Shown here: piece by piece, positions 54,932 through 64,000 of the stretch
Numbering within the stretch: the stretch's first letter is position 1
How the letters are laid out: each line of letters opens with the position of its first letter
Source: Sporopachydermia quercuum
Lineage: Eukaryota; Ascomycota; Sporopachydermiomycetes; Sporopachydermiales; Sporopachydermiaceae
Length of the DNA stretch: 64,000 nt
Assembly (NCBI GenBank): GCA_001599295.1
Contig: BCGN01000002.1
Coordinates: forward strand, 124,001-188,000
Direction of reading: 5' to 3'
The notes under the pieces: model-generated
Databases searched by the model: none
The model's input: only the letters and a program-made list of their open reading frames with translations
Told to the model about the DNA's origin: nothing
Made by a program: the position numbers and the translations under genes

Positions 54932-56857
54932 ATGGCTCCAACACATGCTTTGAGCGATGATAAGGTATGTAAACAAACAAATTGGCTGCTTGGACGAAAT
55001 GATTAACTGGATCTTAATTCGATTGATCAAATTGATTGAACAAAGAAGGAATACTAACAATTTGTTCTTTCTTAAAAGGTCGCAGGAGAACTCCGAAAGA
55101 TGATGGAGTTCATTAAGAAGGAAGCTGATGAAAAGGCAAAGGAAATCCAACTTAAGGTATGTGCGATAGCTTGGAGATTGATTCTTCTTATGGATGTTAT
55201 TTTGCTGACTGGGTGATGAGTCGAAAGATAAAGATAATATATAGAGGATATATGGAAAAGGTTTTGTTTCGGTTTGGTGCAAGATGAATGAAGTAGAAGA
55301 AAGCAAAAAAATAAGAGAAAAACAAAGACACGGAATATTATGAAAAATGCGATCTAGGAGTGTGGTAGTTTGACTTTTCACTGCTTAAAATTTGATAAAA
55401 TGCTAGAACTACAGGTTGACAACAGCAAACTACGCCGAAAAGCACCTGCACCTGCGCCAAATTGTTATTACGTCTCGTGCGATGATATGAGAATATGAAT
55501 GGCAATATAAATGAAACGCCACTACCGTATATGATTGTATTATCGCTGCTATATGAAATGCTTTGTTCAGATATTTTGGCGATGAGATAATTGATGCAGT
55601 TTAACAGTTTGACAGATTGATCTTACAGTCCGATCCTTTGGCATTACAACTTACTATCATAATCTAATAGTATTTCCAGTATAATGAAGACAGTAATAAA
55701 CGACTATTACTTTGATTGCTGTCTAACTGTGCATCTGTCAAACAGTTAACCATCATATTGTACAATTGTACTTTGTTATTACCATAAACTCTCGTTGATT
55801 GACGATGTTTTGAGATCATAATGTATTTGACTATTGGAGATATTTGAAGCGAGGTTTGATACAATTTCGATTCCATTACCGATTAATATTTGCATATCTG
55901 CATATATGAATTTCAAATATTCTCTTGTCATTTATTATCTTGCCAGTATTATCAACATGAAAAATTAAACAAGCACAGACAAAAAGCCAGTGAAAGAGGC
56001 TCAGTTATTGTTAAGTTGAAGTGCAATGTTGCTCAAACTTTAAGTCAAACTGAACAAACCAAAAAAATAAAACCAAGTACCAACACATCTCACATTAAGC
56101 TACAGTTATTTCCTACGGTTATATCTGCTTAAACCTTGTCACTTCGTAACATTTTCAATTACAACTCGAACACAACAGCCTTTTCAATTAACCACCTATC
56201 CCTCTATTTTCCTCTATTTCCTCGTTCACTGATGTTACTACTTTTCCTTTTTCCTTGTACTAACAAATGTTCCAGGCTGATGAAGAATACGAGATTGAAA
56301 AATCTAACATTGTTAGATCCGAAACAGCAGCCATTGACGCTCTATATGAATTTAAATTAAAGAAAGCATCTTTAGCTCAGCAAATCACCAAATCAACCAT
56401 TGCGAATAAAACAAGATTGAAAATCCTTCAGGCACGTGAAGAGATCTTGGACTCTATTTTTGAAGAGGCCGGGGAGAAATTGAAGACTGTCAGCAAGGAT
56501 AAGAAACAGTATAGTACTGTTTTAAAAGGCCTTTTACTAGAGGGAGCTTATGCATTACTGGAACCCAAGATTACTGTGAAGGTAAGAAAAGCAGATGTTA
56601 AAGCGGTAGGGGAAGTAATTCCTGATGTCATTAAAACATATGAAGAAACAGCAAAGAAGCACCTTGAGATTAATGTTTCAGAGAATGAGTTTTTATCTTC
56701 TGAGTCCAGCGGTGGGGTTCTTGTTGCTGGTACCGGAGGTAGAATTGAGGTTAATAACACATTGGAAGAAAGGTTGCATTTACTTGGAGAAGATAGTTTA
56801 CCTGCTATTAGATATAAATTATTTGGTCCTAGTGAGACAAGAAAGTTTTTTGATTAA
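54932..56857 (+). CDS. VMA4: V-ATPase V1 subunit E (two introns, one of 1.1 kb)
   Basis: Exons 54932-54964, 55079-55156 and 56276-56857 give 230 residues. Exon 1 encodes MAPTHALSDDK, exon 2 VAGELRKMMEFIKKEADEKA to IQLK, and exon 3 starts ADEEYEIEKSNIVRSE. The joined protein matches yeast Vma4 throughout: the long N-terminal helix, KSTIANKTRLKILQAREEIL, the C-terminal NNTLEERLHLLGEDSLPAIR, and the identical end TRKFFD. Introns are phase 0, begin GTATGT, and have TACTAAC at 55052 and 56258. Their lengths are 114 and 1119 bases. Subunit E pairs with G to form the peripheral stalks that hold V1 against V0, so it is needed for acidification of vacuole and Golgi. Confidence 0.95.
55157..56275 (+). 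other. Unusually long VMA4 intron 2
   Basis: 1119 bases from GTATGTGCG to the acceptor TTCCAG, with TACTAAC at 56258-56264, 11 bases from the end. For budding yeast this is very long. A snoRNA-type C box (GTGATGA, near 55214) occurs but no matching D box at a suitable distance was found, so no hosted RNA is claimed. Short open frames inside are unrecognisable. Confidence 0.85.
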
Positions 56858-58568
56858 CGGAGAAAGGAAAATATTTGGAGATTTGATAGAAATTGAAAAG
56901 AACTAAAAGGAGGGAAGAAATCTGAGGAAAGAAATGATTTTGCTGATAATATATGCTGAATATAATTCTGTTATTGTTGAGAACAAATCGATGATCATTT
57001 CTAATAAGGTTAATCAATATGGGGTTGATGAGAGATATTGTTGCTGTTATTTATGCCATCTAATCACTGTATGAGAAAAATTGCAACTATCTCAATGAGC
57101 ATCAATGGCATAAACACATATTTACTATCAATATCACATGTTTCGACATTATTTAGGTCCATAATTTATTATAGGCGTTTAGTTTTCTACCTCTTCTTTT
57201 CATTCTTTTTTCCCCGTTTCAATTCTTTATTGTTTGTGATCCGTTCCTTCTTATCGCGCTTCTGATTATCGCCTATTCTCTGTTCATCAGAATATCCTCT
57301 ATTCTTTCTGTTTGATTGATGGGAAACGTAAAGGAGCATTTCCTGTTGTTTATCTGCTTGAATAAAAAACTTCCGGTATTTTATACATATTTTTGCTTTT
57401 CTAAGTAAACGTTTCCATTTAATCACTGTTACTTTTGANTAAATATGGCGGATTTGTGAGAAATGAAATGTAAACAATAATTGATATGGTTTGCAGTTAA
57501 TTGAATTTACTTCCAAATAGTTGATCAAATTCGTGCATTGATTTATCTTTGTTAACAGTAAATGAAAAAGTCTATACATTAATTGATTTCTGTTCATATT
57601 AATTGAGAAAATCCATGCATCAATTCATTTTCTATATACAGCAACTGCCCTAATGTATTTATTTCAATGATAGCAATGTTTGAGGCAGATGATTAGTAAA
57701 TAGTCACGTGGGAAAGAAAATTCTCTCAAACTCGATCTTCATTTAAGCCAGTTTGCCCCTTCTAAATACTAGACAATATTAATTGATTTCGATTAAAGAG
57801 TAAAATATATTCCTAAATGAATGGTAATGAATAGAAAGTTCGTAGCTATTTGAAAGTGTGAACTGATGTGAATTCAACTGTTATCATTACGGAAATGTTA
57901 CAGATTAATTTTTTGTTATTATCTCCGTTTTGTTTTCGAAGAAAATTCCATTGTTGTGATAATAGATTAAAGTCTGGATTCAATAAGCATTTTCTGTGGT
58001 ACTATTAATGTCGTGAAATTGAATGTGGCTTAAGATCAAGTTAATGATTCGGTTTATACGAATATAAGTATTTGGTTTCATTCCTTTTCATCCATATTCA
58101 GCATGTGAAGTACTTCCAACTCTCTTTATCTCATGTATATCCCGCTTTAAATTGAGGCGCTTATTCTTTGTTTTGAAACACATAATCTCCGAAATGCTCT
58201 ACCCAAATTTTCACTCAAATAATCTCCGCTTTTTCGCTTTTTCATCTCTTCTACTCATTTCACTTACCATCAATCAGGATTATCTATGGAAATGAAATAC
58301 TTCATTCTTCTTATGATTCAAGCGTATTACATTATCGGTAATAGTACTATCTCGCACGTGTAATTCGATTTACGGCAGTAGGTATATGTCAGCCTTCAGA
58401 ATACTTACCAGCATAGTATTACGACATATTTATTTTATTCATCTCTATTATTCATACTGTTCCTTTTCATNTATTTATATCCATTTCTCTACTTTTAATA
58501 CTAGAAAATGACCTACGAGTCCAGTTTAGCTTGGAAGCAGTGAGAAAACAATATTTTCAGTAAAAGAA
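56858..58568. other. Intergenic region VMA4 to MRS2
   Basis: About 1.7 kb with CACGTG words at 57705-57710 and 58355-58360, the latter about 210 bases upstream of MRS2. Ns at 57439 and 58471. An open frame of 136 codons on the minus strand (57187-57597) is lysine-rich low-complexity sequence and is not supported as a gene. Confidence 0.5.
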
Positions 58569-60653
58569 ATGAGGCCTGGAAACAGCATCTGGGGGGGGTT
58601 ATACCAGTTTCCTGTTTCTTGTGTAACTCGAAGTAATAATGTACGGTCTTCATCAGAGATAATACACAGATGCAAGACCCAGGGACGAGTATCATTGTCA
58701 TTGTCATCAAACGGTTGTTTTCCCTTGTTTAACAAGAACAATACCAAATATTATACAAGCGCTAGTATAACTAAAGCTACAACTAGAACAGATGCCTGTA
58801 CAGATAGAGATACAAAGAGTATGCATACTAGAACTAGAAGAAAAAAAGGTACCTATTATGCTTACAGAACATATCAAAACCATGAAACGGGTACTCAGTG
58901 TTTTCACCGGAGCCCAATCACCTTTTGCACTAGATCATTTTTATCATGCTCTACAACCAATAATTCTAACAAACAGCAACATCAGAAACAGCTGCAGAAA
59001 CAACAGAATCAGTCAAAAAACCCTCATAATAGATCAGACTTTATTAATTCTTTAGAACAGCCAGACGTTATATCCAACGAAGAAGATCCTCTGAAGATCT
59101 CACATATGGATAATATAATGAACCATACTATTACAACTTCCTCAGATAATTTTCCAAACTATACCAATACCAACAATGATAACTTAACCGATAACATAGA
59201 GGAAGACTCGAACGATGATGAATCTGACATCACACCTTATCTTGGTGCCGATAAGTTCGTGCATTGCACTATTTTCAATAGTCATGGAAATGTAGCAGCT
59301 GTGTCCAAGAAGATATCTAAAGCCAAGATCCTTAAGCAGTTTGGTTTGTTTGCTCGTGATTTGAGAAAAATCGATAACTCATCTATCGATATTGTTCCTG
59401 CTATAGCTGTTCGGGATACGTGTATAATAGTGAATCTTCTGCATATCAAAGCTATTGTAAAAGAGAATACATTGATGATATTTGATGTCAATAAGCCGGA
59501 TGCTACCAGGAAGCTTAGTTTGTTTATCTATGATTTAGAGAACAAACTGAAATCAGCTAATACAACAACTGGTAATACTTCAGCAACAGGTAATAATGAC
59601 AGTTGGTCGCAGGCTTTCGAACATAAGGTGTTGGAATCAATACTGATAAACATCCTGTCAGTACTTGAAGCTGAGATGATGGAGTTCCAGAACGTTTTCA
59701 CGGAGATATTAGATGATCTGGAAGACCAGTTGAATCGAAATAAGCTGAGAGAACTGCTGATTCGGTCAAAAGTACTTTCTGGTTTCTATCAAAGAGTTCT
59801 CCTCATCAGAAATGTATTTGACGAGCTGTTGGAAGATGACAGTTCGCTCAACAGGATATATTTGACGGAGAACAAAAGGCTGAGAGAGAAAAATGGCCCT
59901 AATAGTTTAGTGTCGAACCATGAAGAAGTAGAGATGATGTTTGAAACGTATTATAAGCAATGTGATGAGGTTGTTCAGAAGTCTCTTTCCTTGCTATCCA
60001 ACATTCGGTCCACGGAGGAGATTGTGAATATTATTCTTGATGCTAATAGGAACTCATTGATGTTGTTTGAACTCAAAATATCTATATATACACTTGGTTT
60101 CACCGTGGCTGCGTTCATTGCAGCCTTGTATGGAATGAATTTGGACATCAGTATAGAACATTGGGATTATGGATTCGCTGTGGTGGCGTCTGGTTCAATT
60201 TTGCTTGCTCTGTTAATAACACGGTTGAATCTGAGACGTCTGAAAAGTGTACAAAGATTGACGATGATGAAGCAGACTAGAACTGCCACTAGGCGACCTG
60301 CTTCATTGTCATCGGTTCCAGTTAGTGGATTGCTTTTAGGTGCTCCATCCAAAACGNCTTCTGGTCCAAGCAGAGCCAGCAAGTTCGTGAGCTCTCTATT
60401 GCCCCGAAGAAAGTATAAGATAGAGAACAAGGAGTTGAATGAAATGATAGACAGGAAGATGCAGAGTATAGCCAATGCAATAGAAGAGAAGTCATATTCG
60501 AATAGTAATGCGCATGATCTGGTTAATAACAAGCATTTGCCTGCTGTGATTGAAAAGAAGGGTTCATTGGTTGACGAGTATCGCAAGAAAGTGAGAGCAG
60601 ATCTAATGACACAAGCTCAGTTGAAAAGGAGGAAATGGATGCTGTTCAAGTGA
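58569..60653 (+). CDS. MRS2: Mitochondrial inner-membrane magnesium channel Mrs2/Mfm1 (CorA family)
   Basis: 694 residues in the open frame. The N-terminal 200 are basic and Ser/Thr/Asn-rich, consistent with an import sequence plus a disordered extension. The CorA core follows: CTIFNSHGNVAAVSKK, FARDLRKIDNSSIDIVPAI, CIIVNLLHIKAIV, a long helical stalk, and STEEIVNIILDANRNSLMLF. The first membrane helix then ends in the pore signature YGMN (G522-M523-N524), with a second helix (YGFAVVASGSILLALLI). These match yeast Mrs2 (470 residues) nearly word for word. The paralogue Mfm1/Lpe10 cannot be excluded. The frame stops at 60651-60653. The yeast-like C-terminal end (a Trp-basic-Trp motif near the stop) lies in another frame just beyond, so the annotated end is doubtful (see findings). 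One N at 60357. Confidence 0.9.
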   Translation: MRPGNSIWGGLYQFPVSCVTRSNNVRSSSEIIHRCKTQGRVSLSLSSNGCFPLFNKNNTKYYTSASITKATTRTDACTDRDTKSMHTRTRRKKGTYYAYRTYQNHETGTQCFHRSPITFCTRSFLSCSTTNNSNKQQHQKQLQKQQNQSKNPHNRSDFINSLEQPDVISNEEDPLKISHMDNIMNHTITTSSDNFPNYTNTNNDNLTDNIEEDSNDDESDITPYLGADKFVHCTIFNSHGNVAAVSKKISKAKILKQFGLFARDLRKIDNSSIDIVPAIAVRDTCIIVNLLHIKAIVKENTLMIFDVNKPDATRKLSLFIYDLENKLKSANTTTGNTSATGNNDSWSQAFEHKVLESILINILSVLEAEMMEFQNVFTEILDDLEDQLNRNKLRELLIRSKVLSGFYQRVLLIRNVFDELLEDDSSLNRIYLTENKRLREKNGPNSLVSNHEEVEMMFETYYKQCDEVVQKSLSLLSNIRSTEEIVNIILDANRNSLMLFELKISIYTLGFTVAAFIAALYGMNLDISIEHWDYGFAVVASGSILLALLITRLNLRRLKSVQRLTMMKQTRTATRRPASLSSVPVSGLLLGAPSKTXSGPSRASKFVSSLLPRRKYKIENKELNEMIDRKMQSIANAIEEKSYSNSNAHDLVNNKHLPAVIEKKGSLVDEYRKKVRADLMTQAQLKRRKWMLFK

Positions 60654-61162
60654 AAGTTAATGCATTCTATCGTCAGACCTTGGGGAAAAGCAGTGATCCT
60701 GCTGTGCATAGGAAACATAAGGAGAAGCTCTGGAGATGGGTAACTAAAAAGCAATAGAAATGAAAGGAATATGGTGAATGGGAATGAAATGGAATTATTG
60801 ATGTGATAGGGTGTGTTGTTGAAAAGAGTAAGGAGCAGTCGTTAGATAGCATTACGTACTTTCAAAGTTAGTTAACTGGTGTAGAAGGTATTAGACAATA
60901 TAAAAGTAATTACTCATGAAACAAACTACTAATGAAACAAACACCTGTATGTAATTGATTATTAGTTTGTTTTGGTTTCTCATGATGAAATAGTGTAGCA
61001 AATGAGTTTTTGTCAAGGTATGATAGACATATTGACTGTTCGTATGTTTTGCCAAGTCTTTCGTTGATAATAGCTGCTATTATTGTAATGAATGTCAGTA
61101 CCAGTGGTTGTTGTAGTATTGGTATCATACTGTAGTGATGATGTTATGATGGAATTTCTTCA
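60654..61162. other. Convergent intergenic region MRS2 / chitinase
   Basis: About 0.5 kb. The first 104 bases (to 60757) carry an open stretch in the frame displaced from MRS2 that encodes a basic, Mrs2-like tail. The rest is AT-rich 3' flank. Confidence 0.55.
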
Positions 61163-62693
61163 TTAAGATAGTGATGTAAATTCATTTATAAACTCTTCAA
61201 ACTTGACTTCCTCATTTCTCTGCGATTCCTCAGTTTCAACATTTGATGTACCATCTACAATCATTCCTTCCATTAAACTACTGAATCCTATATGATTTGA
61301 TGAAAAATCCAGGTCTTTGAGATTGATAGCACTGCTATAAATCATACTAAGATGGGGATATCCTCCTTCTCCTGGTACGAAATCACCACTGGACTCCCAA
61401 AACATGACGCCGCCTAACTTTAGCATCATAACATAATCACATTTCTCTCGCAAGCTGAACAGATTTTCAAACTGAATAATATAATTTCTGGTGGGGTTTA
61501 TAGTGAAGACTGATCTTGTGATAGGTTCAATTGACGCCGGATCACTATTCATTACGATGTCCTTATATCCAGCCTTATCAAAATCTCCTTTGTGTGTATA
61601 AGGAGTGCCAAGAGAGATACTACCACCAAATGAGCGACCATACAAAGGAATNCCTATAACGATCTTATTATGGGGTATTCTCTGAGCAAGTAGTATTTTC
61701 ACTGCAGTATCGACAGAATCAACACAGCTGGTGTCCATGGCTCCTGCTATGTATAAGTTGCTTACTGGTTTCACTGTTGTGCACCATGGTTCAGGTGCTG
61801 CGAAGTCATATGTCATGAGATTCCAGAAATCTATATACTCATCCAATGCTTTAGATTGAAGTTTTTCAAGGTAGAATTGGCTCCCCGGTGCAGCAATTGA
61901 TATTAGAAACCGTTTTCCATATTTCTCGTGCAATTTGTTAAACCCATTACGCAGTAGTCTTACTGCCGATAGAAGTATACGGTTATCTTCTGCTGTTTCA
62001 ACGTATTCCCAGTCGATATCAACACCATCGGCACCGTATTGCTCTAGTACGTTTATAACGGAGTTTACAAAGCTTACTCGCTGGGGTTGTGAATTCAAAT
62101 ATGCGCGGAAATGACGTCTGAATGACCATCCCCCGATAGACAGCATTGTTTTCAAATGCGGATACTTCCGTTTTGCTTGGAATAGCTGTTGAAAATTACA
62201 ATCTTTTCCCATAGGTCCTTTTGTCGTTGTGGCTCCTAGGTCCCCCCAGAGGTCTGATAGAGCTAATTGTCCACTAGGAGCAATATCTAGGAACGCATAA
62301 ATGAGATGAGTAATTTTGTCCAAAGGTAGATTTTTGATATGATGCTGTTTGTAGCGCATCCAGCTAGCATTTGTTAGTATTGTTGAATATGGTGGGATTC
62401 TGAAGTCGAAATGAGAGAAAAGAATAGGAAGCAGCATGGGAGTTCGTGATGAACACTGGAAAAACGAATGTTACCCGTATGTATCTAACAGTGGAAATAC
62501 AATATAGATAGTTGCACATATCAAAGGACGGGACAATTAGCATAAACTTCTCTGGTGGGTTTTCTGGCCCTTGACTATCTGCTTTTCTTCTAATCTCTTC
62601 AACTTTTTCACATGATATTAAATCATTCACACAATCAGCTTAGTATACATACCCTCCATAGTAAACGACTTGTCTGTATTCCGTTTTTGACAT
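61163..62693 (-). CDS. GH18 (class V) chitinase with one intron
   Basis: Exons, on the minus strand, are 62693-62653 and 62363-61163, giving 413 residues. The 289-base intron starts GTATGT and has TACTAAC with the acceptor GCTAG only 9 bases later. Splicing yields the start MSKTEYRQVVYYGGWMRYKQ, which fits the first beta strand of GH18 enzymes; an unspliced reading from 62437 lacks it. The block KITHLIYAF, the substrate motif LSIGGWSF, the catalytic DGVDIDWEY (D126, D129, D131 and acid E133), MTYDF and GGVMFWESSGD are all present. These enzymes cleave beta-1,4-GlcNAc chains. No signal peptide is visible, as if the protein stays in the cell. It may correspond to sporulation chitinase Cts2 of S. 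cerevisiae, but I am not sure of orthology. One N at 61652. Confidence 0.88.
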
Positions 62694-64000
62694 TGTTATT
62701 GGGTAAAATCACTGATATGTCTTTACTTTGTTTCACTTGCAATTAATCGAAGCTCTGCTGATGACGGTGAGAGGGCGTGAAATAAGACAAATTGGCTCGT
62801 CTTGAAATCCACCTGATGAAGGAAGAGAACTGCAAATACTTGCGAGGCAGTAAATGGCAACAACAACTTTGCTCTCAGAGGCAATACTATTGATTGGACA
62901 GGACTTGTACAGCTGTGATCTGCTTACCAAGAATCAAGATGAACCTTGAAACAATCTTTTTATTCAGCAGTAACTGATTCAGAATTGCGAAACTACTAAA
63001 ATTGCTGTATTCTGTAAGATCAAGTTCGCTAGTGTTCCTATAAGTTATTACAGCAGTATTAGTTGGCAGACACAAGTTACCAGGTAGCCTACTTTCCAGC
63101 AATAGTTCAAGTGCTGGTAAATTACCCCCAGTTATTTACCGCTAACTGACCAAACTGATTGCTAACTGATAAATCAACAAAGAGCTACCTACCTAATAAA
63201 TTATTTATTCTACGAGTAATAAACAGATACAACTACCTAAAGCACCAATCACAATATTCTGTTGCCCTTTTGATTTACCGTTTAAGTAAGTTACACATAG
63301 CAATACTGGCAGTTCAATAGATCAAATCTCAAAGCAAAAAGGAAACCTAGAAGACACTGAAAAGCCAATATTGACGAGTATGTTTATGGGTNCCACTAGT
63401 AATAGGGAAAAAGAATAGGATGTCTTTATTGGCGAGCTTCTTTTGACCGTTGCGAAAATGAATACAAATGATATACTAAGCGAACACAGAAATCCNAAAA
63501 GACTGACACAGAAATAAGGGGAGTAGAGTTTTATATCAAATAGTTTATTTGTGGTTGGAGAACTTAATTTTGAGACATCAATAAGATCGATATAGCTTGT
63601 TTTGAGAGGTTGAGAATGTAGTATATAGGGTTGGAAACAAATTTAATGGTCAACGATATTAACAATTGCTTTGCGTTGTCATTTTAATAGGGAATTTTTT
63701 ATAAAAAATGCTTCTATTTCAAGCGCACATTGAGAGCTTCGATCATTTTTGTATGTTTTCAATGGCAAATAACGTTACAGTTAAGCTTAGTTATATTATT
63801 ATTCTATATTGAGCAAAACGTTAATTCTTCTTCATAAACTTAAAACTCTTCCCTCTACATAATTGCATTTCTCGATTCCTGTCACATTATCTTTATTTTC
63901 CTTTTCCTTTCTTTTCTATTTCTTTTGAATGTCTCTACTTTCCGTCTTTGCTTTTCCTTGTAATATATCTCACATTCTACTTCTCATTATCAAGTTACGG
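62694..64000. other. Right-edge region upstream of the chitinase gene
   Basis: About 1.3 kb without a recognisable gene. It begins with the chitinase promoter. Near 63885-63960 the plus strand is rich in C and T, as often seen upstream of yeast genes, so a plus-strand gene may start just outside the window. Ns at 63392 and 63496. Confidence 0.45.

Noticed and set aside
55214-55330. C-box-like GTGATGA in the VMA4 intron as a C/D snoRNA
   Set aside because: No CTGA D box at a fitting distance and no terminal stem seen.
54902-55381. 159-codon minus-strand open frame
   Set aside because: It overlaps the first two exons and introns of VMA4 on the other strand and resembles no protein.
57187-57597. 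136-codon minus-strand open frame
   Set aside because: Lysine/asparagine-rich low-complexity sequence from AT-rich DNA, with no family resemblance.
62364-62630. 88-codon minus-strand open frame before the chitinase
   Set aside because: It lies inside the chitinase intron, and its reading shows no domain.

Overview
The window reads as nuclear DNA of a budding yeast (Saccharomycotina). The genes are compact and mostly intronless, with orthologues recognisable by comparison with Saccharomyces cerevisiae: RPT4, GCD1, NUP53, NUR1, SCD5, MIP1, VMA4, APS1 and MRS2. Fungal wall and Golgi mannosyltransferases (GT15, GT32) are also present. CTG is read as leucine at conserved positions, for example in GCD1, so the code looks standard. 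Four genes are split by six introns with yeast signals: GTATGT or GTAAGT donors, TACTAAC-like branch points, and an acceptor close behind. Together with NSRP1 and DUF2434 genes and a mitochondrial-type acetoacetyl-CoA thiolase, this suggests a lineage outside the intron-poor Saccharomycetaceae. The species itself cannot be named from the sequence.

Layout. 0-16 kb: RPT4 (partial) and GCD1 share a divergent promoter. The nuclear-envelope genes NUP53 and NUR1 follow in tandem on the minus strand. Then come a CofD/YvcK-like gene (relative of YNL011C) and the HAD phosphatase PYP1 (relative of YNL010W), which are also neighbours in S. cerevisiae. 16-34 kb: a GT32 mannosyltransferase, the AP-1 sigma gene APS1 and a convergent pair of GT15 mannosyltransferase paralogues lie among three large gene-poor stretches (about 5.8, 3.6 and 4.3 kb), one holding a run of 36 A. 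34-43 kb: a membrane-anchored RING-H2 protein, the thiolase and a BED zinc-finger protein of unknown role. 42-54 kb: a DUF2434 seven-helix protein, SCD5, NSRP1 and MIP1, in a block unusually rich in TCCG/CGGA. 54-64 kb: VMA4 (with a 1.1 kb intron), MRS2 and a spliced GH18 chitinase.

Functional themes are secretory and wall glycosylation (GT32, two GT15, chitinase), vesicle traffic (APS1, SCD5, VMA4), nuclear envelope (NUP53, NUR1) and mitochondria (MIP1, MRS2, thiolase). I saw no convincing tRNA, rRNA, CRISPR array or intact mobile element. About 29 isolated N bases are scattered through the window, consistent with masked ambiguous or heterozygous sites.
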